Below, piece by piece: positions 1-7,623 of a stretch of 64,000 nucleotides of DNA. This DNA is from 79-D21 sp022839995. GTDB taxonomy: Bacteria > Synergistota > Synergistia > Synergistales > 79-D21. The stretch spans positions 1 through 64,000 of the forward strand of contig JALHIN010000013.1 of NCBI GenBank assembly GCA_022839995.1, read 5' to 3'. The translations under genes were made by a program, and so were the position numbers. Below the pieces are notes generated by a model that saw only the letters and a program-made list of their open reading frames with translations, searched no databases and had not been told where the DNA came from. Positions within the stretch are counted from its first letter, which is position 1, and every line of letters begins with the position of its first letter.

Positions 1-150
1 GAACTCAGCGAGGAGTGGATATCCGGACGTCGGTACATGGACATGGCGGAAATCCTGGAAGCAAAGGCGGAACAGGAACGGAAGGAAAAGGCCTCAGTGG
101 AACGGCCGGTAAACATGTCTCAACCTGAGGCCGTAGCGGTGAATCTGTAA
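1..150 (+). CDS. C-terminal fragment of an unidentified protein (5' end outside window)
   Basis: Frame 1 is open from the first base to a TAA at 148-150, giving the last 49 residues of a protein that begins upstream. The tail is hydrophilic and charged, with a helical Glu/Lys/Arg stretch (motif EILEAKAEQERKEKAS). I do not recognise the family. A transposase C-terminus is possible because an IS110-like remnant starts about 120 bases downstream, but nothing in these residues proves it. Bases 151-272 that follow hold no gene and no convincing terminator. Confidence 0.45.
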   Translation, partial: ELSEEWISGRRYMDMAEILEAKAEQERKEKASVERPVNMSQPEAVAVNL

Positions 151-272
151 CCGGATCCGAATTTACAGCAGTTCTGGGACTTGACTGCGATAAGGCCTTA
201 CTTTGCCTTAATTCCTATGTGAATCAACTTGGGCTTTTCTTTAAATTAAAGTAGAAGAAGGCGGTTGTCAAC

Positions 273-814
273 CTATATTTTCACGTCCTGGCTCCCCGTC
301 AATTTGCCTTTGAGGCTTTCGTCCATCCTCACAATCCGGTACGGCCCGGACCGCCTGGTTGTGGGTTTTCCCCTCTTCCTGCTTCTTCTCGTAGTAATGC
401 CTGGATTCTTCCACGCTCCGTGCGTGGTGCACCACCGCCGCCATCATGGCTGCCCGCCCCCCTCTTGTTCACCTGGCAGGCCACCTTGGTCCCCCGGTAA
501 TTCCCCGAACTGTTGTCCAGGGGAGCCATCCCCAGGGACAGGGCCAGGCTCCTCTCCTGGAGCTTTCCCAACTGCTCCAGGCGGGGACGGCAGGTCAAAA
601 ACGCAGGAACGCCACCCCTTCCTTGTAGTCCACGAGGTCCGCCAGCCCTGGGCTCACCGCCTGGAGATCCGCTTGCATCCGGTTGAAACCTTCCACCGCC
701 GCATTCCCCCCTGTATTCAGGTTTACTGCCGCCCGGCGTCTCGTCTACAAGCAGAACCACTTTCGGCATCATCCCGGAATACGCCATCGGACGACAAAAA
801 AACGGAGGCGGCAA
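273..814 (-). pseudogene. IS110-family transposase remnant, frameshifted
   Basis: On the minus strand, one frame reads GMAPLDNSSGNYRGTK followed by CQVNKRG. A shifted frame then continues with AAMMAAVVHHARSVEESRHY and YYEKKQEEGKTHNQAVR, and a third frame ends in RMDESLKGKLTGSQDVKI and a stop at 273-275. This order of motifs is that of the C-terminal Transposase_20 part of IS110/IS116 transposases, after the DEDD domain. At least two frameshifts separate the pieces. The part toward 814 is not recognisable, and the N-terminal catalytic domain is absent, so it cannot make a working transposase. Confidence is high that it is a remnant and moderate for the family. Confidence 0.65.
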
Positions 815-939
815 TTCAGAGCCGAGTCAATCCGGCAAAAGCCGAACTACGGACCCCATGAGCCACACCTCCGCCTGCAAACATCCTAAATCTTTACCTC
901 ATGGGTCCGCCACTACTCCTTTTTGTAATGGTAGACCCC
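274..939 (-). mobile_element. Degraded IS110-like insertion element, copy 1
   Basis: The stretch has element-like edges because both ends recur together at 5752-5868. The left 54 bases (274-327) match 5752-5805 with one visible mismatch. The right 64 bases (876-939) match 5806-5868 with one substitution and one single-base indel. The interior carries a frameshifted transposase remnant on the minus strand. I see no clear terminal inverted repeats, which is usual for the IS110 family. The right end, upstream of the transposase frame, is where an IS110 element would carry its bridge RNA, but I cannot reconstruct one here. Confidence 0.7.
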
Positions 940-958
940 TAACAGGGAGGTAGGAGGA

Positions 959-1442
959 ATGACAGGGGATCTCGCCATCCGGCAGGCCGTGATCGGGGGC
1001 CTGCCCCGGGTCGTCGAAATCTTCGACGCGTACCGGCAGTATTTCGGACAGAAGAGCGATCCGGAGGGCGTGGAAAAGTTCCTGTTCGACCGGTTCGAGC
1101 ACCGGGATTCGGTGATGTTCGTCGCGGAAAAGGACGGCCGGATGCTGGGCTTTCCCCACCTCTACCCCCTCGTTTTCTTCCCTGACGCTGCAGCGCGTAT
1201 GGATACTGAACGATTTCTTCGTCGAGGAGAATTGCCGCGGTGACGGCATCGGCGGGAAGCTCTTCGCGGCGGTGAAGGCCTATGCGCAGGCGACGAGGTC
1301 CAAGGGGATCGAGCTGACCGTTGAGCACACCAACGTCCGCGGCTGGACCTTCTGGGAAAAGCAGGGCTTCAGGCTCGACAGGGAATTCCGGATCTATTTC
1401 AAGCATAGAAAAGGGGTGGGGGCTTGTTTCCAAGGTTGCTGA
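959..1442 (+). pseudogene. GNAT-family N-acetyltransferase, single frameshift
   Basis: The gene starts at ATG 959 after a good GGAGG site. The first frame runs through the N-terminal half of a GNAT fold (LAIRQAV..., VMFVAEKDGRMLGF). One extra G near 1172 throws it out of frame. Reading on in the shifted frame restores RVWILNDFFVEENCRGDGIG, the acetyl-CoA-binding Q/RxxGxG/A region (here RGDGIGGK), and the usual end (WEKQGFRLDREFRIYFKH), with a stop at 1440-1442. The repaired protein would be about 160 residues, normal for a small GNAT. It is either a young pseudogene or a one-base sequencing error. The substrate is unknown. The stop overlaps the start of the racemase remnant. Confidence 0.75.
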
Positions 1443-1780
1443 TCGATCCGGGCAAGGTCCGGGAGAAGACGGTGGAACTGGTGCGGCGTGCCAGAAACCT
1501 GGGGATCGGGGAAGCGATCCTGCTCGGCCACAACACGAGCCGCATGCAGCCGATCCCCGGCCTTCGCCGGGTCGCCTTCGTGCTGGAGGCCGAGATCGTA
1601 GAGGTTCGCACCAAGCCGAGCAAGCCGATCGGCCTTATCGGGGCGGATGCCTTCGGGAAGGTGCCGGTCTTCGAGGACCCGGAGCGCCCCGTCCTGGGCG
1701 GCATCGTGCGTTTCACGCTGGACTACGGGGCCACGCTTGCCCTGACCACGTCGGATTACGTGGGGAAGGTTTACGCCTAG
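1424..1780 (+). pseudogene. Alanine/ornithine-racemase-family protein with large in-frame internal deletion
   Basis: The 118-residue frame starts at TTG 1424 with PRLLIDPGKVREKTVELV, the typical N-terminus of the PLP-dependent alanine-racemase N-domain family (ornithine racemase type). After residue 28 it jumps to the C-terminal part: EAILLGHNTSRMQPIPGL, VFVLEAEIVEV-like sequence, IGADAFGKVPVFEDPERPVL, and RFTLDYGATLALTTSDYVGK before the stop. Family members are about 350 residues, so some 230 residues are missing, including most of the TIM barrel. The reading frame survived the deletion exactly. The product could be made but cannot be an active racemase. It is followed directly by a strong terminator. 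Confidence 0.7.
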
Positions 1781-1788
1781 GGTGAAAG

Positions 1789-1822
1789 AAAAAGGGACTC
1801 CCCGCGGGGAGTCCCTTTTTTT
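1789..1822 (+). terminator. Rho-independent terminator, probably bidirectional
   Basis: A 10-bp perfect stem (1794-1803 with 1806-1815) is followed by seven T at 1816-1822 and preceded by an A run at 1786-1793. It can therefore end transcription from the racemase remnant on the plus strand and the universal stress gene on the minus strand. Confidence 0.9.
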
Positions 1823-1828
1823 GTACGG

Positions 1829-2278
1829 CTAGCGCTGTTCCCTCGGCCGGTGGACGTAAACGCTGCAGGGGGCGTGGGGGCACCACCTTCGCGGCCACGC
1901 TGCCCAGGAAGAACTTCTTCCGGTTGCTCATGCCCCGGTGCCCGATCATGATGATATCGGCGTTGTTTTCCTCGGCGAAATGCACGATCTTCTCGTAAGC
2001 GATGCCGGGAATCACCGTGATCGACATCCTAGGGATGGTTTTTCCGCTCTTGGCGATCTGCCCGCGGACGAAATCTTCGAACTCCTGCTTCACTTTTTCA
2101 CCGACGGACGGCAACTCGACCCTGTATCCATCGACGAACCCCCTGCCCCTTTCCTCCGTGCCGATCGCGTGGAGGAACAGCATCTCGGCCTCCGCCTCGC
2201 GGTTGGCGTAATGAACCGCGTAATCGATGCCCCCCTGCTTTCCTCGTTGCCGTCAATGGCCACGACGACCCGTTTCAT
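1829..2278 (-). pseudogene. Universal stress protein (UspA family), two frameshifts
   Basis: Read from ATG 2278, the protein starts MKRVVVAIDGNEES, the usual ATP-binding first strand of UspA proteins. The frame is lost at a run of G near 2233. In the next frame the homology resumes with YAVHYANREAEAEMLFLHAI and continues through NADIIMIGHRGMSNRKKFFLGSVAAKVV, which contains the Usp signature GxRGxS-type loop and GSVA. It breaks again at a run of C near 1880, after which HAPCSVYVHRPREQR and a stop restore the expected C-terminus. Repaired length is about 149 residues, normal for the family. Both breaks lie in short homopolymers, so assembly error is a real alternative to decay. Confidence 0.8.
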
Positions 2279-2428
2279 GATTTTTCCCTCCGGGCATCTT
2301 GCCCGCTGCTTGGTGGATAAAAAGAAAAAACCGGATAGAAATAATATTCGCAGAGATATTACATTACTAAATTTACTATTTAAAAAGGAAACAAATAAAT
2401 TGCGTTTTAGAAAAAAAGAAAAGAAATA

Positions 2429-2457
2429 TTGTGCGCTTAGATCCTACCCAATATAAT
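2429..2457 (+). promoter_or_regulatory. Putative sigma-70-type promoter of the gamma-glutamyltranspeptidase gene
   Basis: A perfect TATAAT (2452-2457) lies 17 bases after TTGTGC (2429-2434), a weaker match to TTGACA. It sits in a markedly AT-rich island: 2341-2400 has 11 G+C in 60 bases, against roughly two thirds G+C around it. A second TTGACA at 2498-2503 has no convincing -10 partner. Confidence 0.5.
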
Positions 2458-2543
2458 CTCGTGAAAATAAGAGGCAAAAAGGGGAATATCTCATTTTTTG
2501 ACATACAAAAGTTCTTTTTTTGCCTCAAAAGGGGGGCGTAAGC

Positions 2544-4238
2544 GTGAAAAAATGGTTTTTTGTGATCCCGCTTCTTGCTTTTGTCCTGGCCCGACCCGTC
2601 TTTGCTGCGGAAATCTACTCGACCAGGGGGATGGTTTCGTCTGCCCACGAACTGGCATCACAAGCCGGTATTGAAATCATGAAAAAGGGTGGAAACGCGA
2701 TTGATGCTGCAGTCGCCACAGCAATGGCACTGAACGTCGTGGAACCGACCTTCTCGGGTATGGGTGGTGGCGGGTTCATGGTGATCCGGTTCGCAAAAAC
2801 CGGAGAGACGGTCGTCCTAGATTACCGTGAAGTGGCTCCTAATTCGGCACGCAAGGATATGTTTGCCTCCGACCAGGCAAAAAAGGAAAAGTGGTCGAAG
2901 TACGGAGGAAAGTCCGTGGGTGTTCCGGGCTGGGTCATGGGGATGGATACGGCATTGAAGAAATACGGGACGATGAGCTGGCTTGAAGTGGCCCAGCCGG
3001 CAATTCGCCTGGCGAGGCAGGGTTACACCGTCAGCAAGCAGCAGCACGACTTTATGGTTGAATACTTTACACCCATGCTCGAGTACAATGATCCCGACAG
3101 CATTCCCTATTTCACGAAGGGCTTGCCGGCGGAGGAAGGGCAAACACTGAAACTGGAAGGGTTGGCGAAGGCCTTCCAAGAGATAGGCGAAAAAGGCATC
3201 GGTGTCTTTTATGGCGGGCCCATCGGTGAGGCACTTGTAGCTTCAGTCAACAAAGCCGGAGGCGCGATGACCCTTCAGGACCTCAAGGATTACAAGGTTG
3301 CCGTGAGCAAGCCCGTTTTTGGAACCTACAGGGGTTACCAGATCTATTCCATGCCCCCCTCTTCAAGCGGCGGGACGCACATCATCCAGATCCTGAACAT
3401 CATGGAAAACTTCCCGGTCAAGGATTGGGGGTTCCAATCACCGCGTCACCTCCATACCCTGGGAGAAGCCATGAAGATGGCTTTTGCTGACCGTGAGGCC
3501 TACATGGCCGACAAGGCATTCGTCAAGGTTCCCCTTGACGGGCTCACCAGCAAGGCCTACGCGAAGACCCTGGCAGCAAAAATCCAGCCGCTTTCGGTAA
3601 TGAAGGAAGTCAAGGCTGGCGACCCGTGGGCTTTCGAAGGCAAGGCGAAGGCTCAGGTTGTTGCGGGACCCGACAATCACCAAGCCACGAGTCACTTCTC
3701 CGTCGTGGATGCAGAGGGCAACATCGTCGCCTCGACGAATACGATCAACTACTCCTCTGGTGTCATCGTGCCTGGCTACGGGATCTCCCTGAACGACGAG
3801 ATGGACGACTTTTCCTCCGACCCGAAGAGCGTCAATGCGCCGGAACCGGGGAAACGGCCGCTTTCCTCGATGTCTCCGACCATCATCCTTGACAAGGACG
3901 GCAAGCCCTTCATGACGGTGGGAAGCGCAGGCGGATGGAGAATCATCACCGCCGTCAGCCAGATCATCATGAACGTGATCGACTTCGGGATGGGCATGGA
4001 CGAGGCGATCGAACAGGGGCGCATCTTCACTTATGCAATGGGTGGCAAGCCGGGCGCTTTCAGGATCGAGGACACGGTTCCGGCAACCACGATAGAGATC
4101 CTGAAACTGATGGGGCACCCGGTTGAAGTCAAGCCGAAAGGCGACTACTTTGGAACCTCCCAGGGCATTCTCTTCAAGGACGGCCGCATGGACGGCGGGG
4201 CCGACGGCAGGCGCTTGGGGGTTCCAGTCGGTTTCTAG
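2544..4238 (+). CDS. ggt: Gamma-glutamyltranspeptidase, secreted
   Basis: Gamma-glutamyltransferase hydrolyses or transfers the gamma-glutamyl group of glutathione and similar compounds outside the cytoplasm, freeing glutamate and cysteinyl-glycine. I chose GTG 2544, 8 bases after a GGGGGG run, because it gives a clean signal peptide (KKWFFVIPLLAFVLARPVFA, cleavage before AEIYS). The proenzyme has the early GGNAIDAAVATA motif and then the autoprocessing site: the nucleophile Thr lies in HQATSHFSVVDAEGN, followed by DEMDDFS and GSAGG motifs of the small subunit. The 564-residue length matches the family. It stands alone between two decayed regions and appears intact. The role fits peptide and glutathione scavenging by an amino-acid fermenter. 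Confidence 0.92.
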   Translation: MKKWFFVIPLLAFVLARPVFAAEIYSTRGMVSSAHELASQAGIEIMKKGGNAIDAAVATAMALNVVEPTFSGMGGGGFMVIRFAKTGETVVLDYREVAPNSARKDMFASDQAKKEKWSKYGGKSVGVPGWVMGMDTALKKYGTMSWLEVAQPAIRLARQGYTVSKQQHDFMVEYFTPMLEYNDPDSIPYFTKGLPAEEGQTLKLEGLAKAFQEIGEKGIGVFYGGPIGEALVASVNKAGGAMTLQDLKDYKVAVSKPVFGTYRGYQIYSMPPSSSGGTHIIQILNIMENFPVKDWGFQSPRHLHTLGEAMKMAFADREAYMADKAFVKVPLDGLTSKAYAKTLAAKIQPLSVMKEVKAGDPWAFEGKAKAQVVAGPDNHQATSHFSVVDAEGNIVASTNTINYSSGVIVPGYGISLNDEMDDFSSDPKSVNAPEPGKRPLSSMSPTIILDKDGKPFMTVGSAGGWRIITAVSQIIMNVIDFGMGMDEAIEQGRIFTYAMGGKPGAFRIEDTVPATTIEILKLMGHPVEVKPKGDYFGTSQGILFKDGRMDGGADGRRLGVPVGF

Positions 4239-4392
4239 ATCGTTTATCGGATAATCCAGGCTCCATATTGGTTTCCACTTCCCGGGGGATTCCGGCTTCA
4301 TAGGGGGTCCCCCACCCCTTTTTCAGGAGGTGTCTGCGTTAAGCAGGTAGTAAAATGAATTATGGGGAGCAAGGGAAAGGAGAGGGATCGTC

Positions 4393-4620
4393 CTGAAGAC
4401 CATCGGTTTGCTGGGTGGGCTGACGTGGGAATCCACCATCGAGTATTACCGGATCCTGAACGAGCCGACGGCTGAATGGGCTGGCGGCTTGCACTCGGAG
4501 AAGATGATCATGGTGAGCTTCGATTTCGACGAAGTGGACCGTCTCATGGCGGCGGGCAAATGGGAGGAGCTAGGAGCCCGGGTCTCGGTCGAGGCCGCGG
4601 TGCGAAAGGCGCTGGAATGA
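4393..4620 (+). pseudogene. Aspartate/glutamate racemase family, N-terminal fragment
   Basis: The frame reads KTIGLLGGLTWESTIEYYRI and LNEPTAEWAGGLHSEKMIM, the first third of the Asp/Glu racemase family (GGxxWxSTxxYY signature). It stops at 4618-4620 after about 75 residues where relatives have about 230. The expected first codon, at the right distance from a GGAGAGG site, is CTG (4393-4395) rather than ATG. The catalytic cysteines in the missing part are gone. With the racemase remnant at 1424, this is a second lost racemase in the same 4 kb. Confidence 0.7.
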
Positions 4621-4652
4621 AAAAAGGGAGCCGGTTATATCCGGGCTCCCTT
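4620..4652 (-). terminator. Terminator of the DUF2202 gene
   Basis: An inverted repeat with 9-10 paired bases around a short AT loop lies just downstream of the minus-strand DUF2202 gene. On the minus strand it is followed by six T (the A run at 4620-4625). It overlaps the stop of the racemase fragment on the other strand. Confidence 0.8.
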
Positions 4653-4673
4653 CCCTGTGAATTTCGCTTCCCG

Positions 4674-5336
4674 CTAGATATCGGTGATCTCGCCGCGTTC
4701 GTGGGACGACTTCATGATCTTTTCGGCTTCGTCCTGGGACAGGTAGGAAGCCGTGTATCGCACGCCTTCCTTCGAGAGCTGTTTCCCGAAGGCCCGCAGG
4801 TGATTGCGGGAGCCTTTCTCCAGGTTCTCGTAGACCATCAGGATGTCCTTGTTGTCGGCTTTCCGCTTTTCTTCGCGCAGGTCCTTGATGTCCAATTCCT
4901 CGACCATGGCGCCCACGGTCACGGCTTCGGCCCGCGAAAGGCTGCCCTTTTTCAGGAGGTCGTCATAGGCTTTCTGCAGCGCCGGGTCGGAGAACTCGCC
5001 CGGTTTATTGCTCCCGACCGGGTCGGCAAGTCCGTATCGGTCAAGCAGGACCTTGATCGAATCCATGTGCTGCTGCTCGCTTTTCGAGATGTTGGAAAAG
5101 GCCCGGATTCCCCATTTTTCGTAGAGGGCCTTGTACAGGTCGCGCGCCATCTTTTCCTCTTCGCGCATGAGCAGGAGGCCTTTTATCTCCGCATCGGAAA
5201 GGGGTTCTTTCGGGATGCCCTCCAGGTGGGTCCCGACCTGGGTGCCTGCCGGGGCGGCTTCGGCTGTCGTCAGGGCTGCCAGGGTTCCGCCGGCCAGGAA
5301 TATCGTAAGCATCATCATTGCGATCAGTTTTTTCAT
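4674..5336 (-). CDS. Secreted DUF2202 (ferritin-like) protein
   Basis: The protein has an N-terminal signal peptide (MKKLIAMMMLTIFLAGGTLA) and then a DUF2202 domain. This four-helix, ferritin-like fold carries conserved acidic and His residues, as in LMREEEKMARDLY and NISKSEQQHMDSIK. Such domains often bind metals, but the function of the family is not settled. I prefer the ATG at 5336 to the one at 5342 because the GGAGGGG site then has normal spacing. The protein is about 220 residues, usual for the family. It is a single-gene unit with its own terminator at 4620-4652. Bases 5337-5494 upstream are AT-rich and presumably hold its promoter. Confidence 0.85.
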   Translation of the reverse strand: MKKLIAMMMLTIFLAGGTLAALTTAEAAPAGTQVGTHLEGIPKEPLSDAEIKGLLLMREEEKMARDLYKALYEKWGIRAFSNISKSEQQHMDSIKVLLDRYGLADPVGSNKPGEFSDPALQKAYDDLLKKGSLSRAEAVTVGAMVEELDIKDLREEKRKADNKDILMVYENLEKGSRNHLRAFGKQLSKEGVRYTASYLSQDEAEKIMKSSHERGEITDI

Positions 5337-5494
5337 TTTCATCCCCTCCTCGGTGATTTGAAATAAATATACACGTCAGGGGTATTAAGCGTATCGTGAA
5401 TTATACGTATTCCTCGACAGGTAAGGTTCCCGGGAGAAACGTGGCTTCGGCTGATGGAAAGTTTCGTATCGCGTTCGGGCTGAGGAAAAGGTCA

Positions 5495-5518
5495 GGGGGG
5501 ATCCGGCCGGATCCCCCC
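5495..5518. terminator. GC-rich palindromic terminator
   Basis: A perfect 12-bp inverted repeat without a loop spacer is centred on a GGATCC-containing palindrome. It lies just downstream of the truncated gene at 5553-5750 on the minus strand. A short T stretch follows on each side, on the minus strand after four bases and on the plus strand more loosely. Confidence 0.65.
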
Positions 5519-5552
5519 TTCTTCCGTTTTATCGCACGGGAGCAGGATTCTT

Positions 5553-5750
5553 TTAGTAGCTGGCCACCACAGGGTTGATCCTGAAGGTCAGCTGCAGGCC
5601 CGTCTTTTCCGATGGCCCGCCGACCGCGACCCACTGGACGACCCCGCCTTTGGGTTCTTTCAGCTTGTTGGCCTTCAGGTCCTGCTTGGTGGGGTCGACC
5701 GCGGCCGAGCCAACGTCCCGGAGTTCGAGCGGGGCCCCCGCTGCGGCGGC
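5553..5750 (-). pseudogene. C-terminal fragment of an unidentified protein cut off by the element remnant
   Basis: The minus strand is open for about 65 codons and ends in TAA at 5553-5555. It includes the segments VDPTKQDLKANKLKEPKGG, VVQWVAVGGPSEKTGLQLTF and RINPVVASY. No start codon or ribosome site exists, and the open frame begins exactly where the second IS110-like remnant ends (5751/5752). This looks like the surviving 3' end of a gene interrupted by the element. I do not recognise the family; the look is that of a small secreted or envelope beta-rich protein. Confidence 0.5.
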
Positions 5751-5751
5751 T

Positions 5752-5868
5752 TATATTTTCAAGTCCTGGCTCCCCGTCAATTTGCCTTTGAGGCTTTCGT
5801 CCATCTGCAAACACCCTAAATCTTTACCTCATGGTCCGCCACTACTCCTTTTTGTAATGGTAGACCCC
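5752..5868 (-). mobile_element. Internally deleted IS110-like element, copy 2 (both ends joined)
   Basis: The left 54 bases and right 63 bases of the element at 274-939 are found here directly joined at 5805/5806, in the same orientation and without the transposase. The copies differ by one substitution in the left end, and one substitution and one indel in the right end. The copy keeps the last codons of the transposase frame up to its stop at 5751-5753. It is either a deletion derivative, like a MITE, or a scar. With copy 1 it forms a pair of direct repeats 5 kb apart. Confidence 0.7.
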
Positions 5869-5889
5869 ATGTCCTGGGACTTTTTTTAT

Positions 5890-6309
5890 TTAGAGACCGT
5901 ATTCCTTGAGGTCGAGGCCTTTCTTTTCGGCGAATTCTCTCAGTTCGTCCTGGACGAGCTCGAGGGCAACGGCAACGATGAACACGTCGTCGAAGTAGCC
6001 GGCGAGGGGGAAGAAATCGGGAAGGAGGTCAATGGGCGAGGCGAGGTAAAGGAGCGAGACGGTCATGGCCGCGACGGTCTTCCACGGCAGGTCGATCTCG
6101 CCCTTCCACCAGCTTTTCAGCATCTCGAAGACCAGGGTGGCCTGCTTTGCCATGACCATGACCTTTTCCACGGTCGAGCTTCGAAGCTTTTTCAGGACCG
6201 GTTCGGCCTTTTCCAGGACCTTCTCCACGTCCGACTTCGAGACCTTCTTCATGTCCACTTGAAACTTCTTTTCCAGCTTTTTCTGCTGGGTTTCGTCCAG
6301 GTCAGGCAT
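5890..6309 (-). CDS. DUF1232 (YkvA-type) membrane protein
   Basis: This 139-residue protein starts at ATG 6309 behind an AAGGGGGG site. The first 75 residues are charged and probably helical (KKLEKKFQVDMKKVSKSDVE). They are followed by the DUF1232 hallmark YLASPIDLLPDFFPLAGYFD in a hydrophobic segment and a second hydrophobic stretch. The family is widespread, small and of unknown function, and is likely membrane-associated. It lies 14 bases downstream of the DUF1847 gene and is probably co-transcribed with it. Confidence 0.85.
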   Translation of the reverse strand: MPDLDETQQKKLEKKFQVDMKKVSKSDVEKVLEKAEPVLKKLRSSTVEKVMVMAKQATLVFEMLKSWWKGEIDLPWKTVAAMTVSLLYLASPIDLLPDFFPLAGYFDDVFIVAVALELVQDELREFAEKKGLDLKEYGL

Positions 6310-6323
6310 TCCGATGTCCCCCC

Positions 6324-6911
6324 TTATTCGTCTTCCTTGGGCTTCAGGCCCTTGATCAACCTTTTCCTCACGTAAGGACAGGTGACCGCGGCCAGCGGAT
6401 TGTGACCCAGGACCCGGTCCTTCACCGCCAAGGTCGTGATCGGCAGGCTGCACGTGCGGTAGAAGACTGTGTCGTGCCCGACGCAAAGCCCCATGACGAT
6501 GGCGATGTCGCACCCAGCCTCCTCCAGCTGGGCGGCCTGCCCCGCAGGGTTGCAGGATGCCAGTCCCAGGCCCTTGCCCTGGGCCATCCCGATTTCGCTC
6601 TTCAGGAACCCGCCGACCTTGCAGCAGACGGATTCGAGCTCGAACTCCCGGGAAAGGATGTCTCCCACGATTCGGGCCTCTTCCTCCAGCCCCAGGCAGA
6701 AGACCAGGCCCAGCTTGCGAAACCCCATCCTCCGGGCGAACTCCATGACCTCCTCCAGGCGGTTCTTGATCCCGTAGAATTCCGCCTCGATTTCGCTCGC
6801 AACCCGCATCGTCTTCTTCACCCAGGGATCCGCGTACGCCTCCGGGAAGGGCTTTGGCACACAAGGCTTCCCGTTGAGGCAGCTTTTTTTGTCACAGGCA
6901 TCGCATCTCAA
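6324..6911 (-). CDS. DUF1847 metal-binding-type protein
   Basis: The 195-residue protein opens with CDACDKKSCLNGKPC, a Cys-rich N-terminus, and has further conserved Cys (VCCKVGGF, SCNPAGQA, GLCVGHDT, RTCSLP, CPYVRKR), as in the DUF1847 family. These proteins occur mostly in anaerobes. The cysteines suggest metal or Fe-S binding; the reaction is unknown. The GHDTxFxxxS-type segment and the ending VTCPYVRKRL are well kept. It is the first gene of a two-gene unit with the DUF1232 gene. The start ATG 6911 has a weak upstream GAAAGAAGGGG site. Confidence 0.85.
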   Translation of the reverse strand: MRCDACDKKSCLNGKPCVPKPFPEAYADPWVKKTMRVASEIEAEFYGIKNRLEEVMEFARRMGFRKLGLVFCLGLEEEARIVGDILSREFELESVCCKVGGFLKSEIGMAQGKGLGLASCNPAGQAAQLEEAGCDIAIVMGLCVGHDTVFYRTCSLPITTLAVKDRVLGHNPLAAVTCPYVRKRLIKGLKPKEDE

Positions 6912-6960
6912 GACTATTTCCCCTTCTTTCGTTCGAAACGCCTTGCGACTACTTTACACC

Positions 6961-6999
6961 AAATAAAAGGGGGGATCCCTCGTTTTCGAGGGATCCCCC
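6961..6999 (-). terminator. Terminator after the TlpA-like lipoprotein gene
   Basis: A perfect 12-13 bp stem (6970-6982 with 6987-6999) with a TTTT loop is followed on the minus strand by CCTTTTATTT. It ends the riboswitch-controlled lipoprotein transcript. Confidence 0.9.
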
Positions 7000-7034
7000 A
7001 AGAAAGCTCTCGGTGCCTGGCCGCAGGGATTGCC

Positions 7035-7529
7035 CTAAAGCTGGAGCTCCCCGAGGATCTTCTCGAAGTCGGATGCACGGGCAGCCCCCAAGAAGGCCTC
7101 CTGCTGGCTGCCCCCCTCGTCGAAAATAACGGTATAGGGGACCTCCTTCACCCGGAAAGACTTGAAAAGGCCGTTACCCGGATCGGAGTACACCTCGACC
7201 CGGTTGAGCTCCCACTTCGAAACGACGGCATCCAGGACTTCGTCGGAGAAGCCTCCGGGTGCCACGGCCACGATGCGGAACCGTTGACCGATCGGCCAGC
7301 GGGCCAGTTTTTCCAATTCCTTCAGCTCGGTTCGGCAGTAACGGCAAACGGGGCTGAAAAACACGAGGATTGTGGGGGTCCCCTCCCAGCCGGACAAAGC
7401 CGCTTCCGATCCGTCCCTGGCCGAAATGAGGGTGTTGCCCGGCAGCGAAGCCTCCCCGGAGCCCGCGCAGGCTACCAGGAAGAAGATGGCCGCTAAAAAG
7501 CCGAGGATGCTTTTTGTTCTCGTTCCCAT
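7035..7529 (-). CDS. TlpA-like thioredoxin-fold lipoprotein (Cys form)
   Basis: The product is a periplasmic or outer-face thiol-disulfide protein. From ATG 7529 (GGAGG 6-7 bases upstream) it starts with a lipoprotein signal, LGFLAAIFFLVAC, with the lipobox ending in Cys. The thioredoxin fold follows, with VFFSPVCRYCRTELKELEK holding the CxxC active site (CRYC) and the cis-Pro region KEVPYTVIFDEGG. About 164 residues is usual for TlpA/ResA-like proteins. Its leader carries a cyclic-di-GMP-I riboswitch and a terminator, so its expression should follow a cyclic dinucleotide. A close paralogue lies at 10939-11445 and has TGA in place of the first active-site Cys. An earlier in-frame start is possible but has no ribosome site. 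Confidence 0.85.
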   Translation of the reverse strand: MGTRTKSILGFLAAIFFLVACAGSGEASLPGNTLISARDGSEAALSGWEGTPTILVFFSPVCRYCRTELKELEKLARWPIGQRFRIVAVAPGGFSDEVLDAVVSKWELNRVEVYSDPGNGLFKSFRVKEVPYTVIFDEGGSQQEAFLGAARASDFEKILGELQL

Positions 7530-7569
7530 GGTCCGCCTCCCCGGCGACTTTTCCGTCTCCCGGAGGGAC

Positions 7570-7605
7570 AAAAAAGGCGCCTTCGAGTTTTTTTCCCGAA
7601 GGCGC
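7570..7605 (-). terminator. Riboswitch expression-platform terminator
   Basis: On the minus strand, a 9-bp stem (7597-7605 with 7577-7585) is followed by six T (A run 7570-7575). It lies between the GEMM aptamer and the lipoprotein start, with no gene before it, which marks it as an attenuator. Its 5' arm contains CCTTCGG, complementary to CCGAAGG at the 3' edge of the aptamer, so an alternative antiterminator pairing is available. Confidence 0.8.
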
Positions 7606-7623
7606 TTCAGAATCCTCTTCCAC

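Noticed and set aside
4240..4330. Terminator after the gamma-glutamyltranspeptidase gene at GGGGGTCCCCC
   Set aside because: The palindrome has no loop room and the following CCACCCCTTTTT is separated from it; too weak to call.
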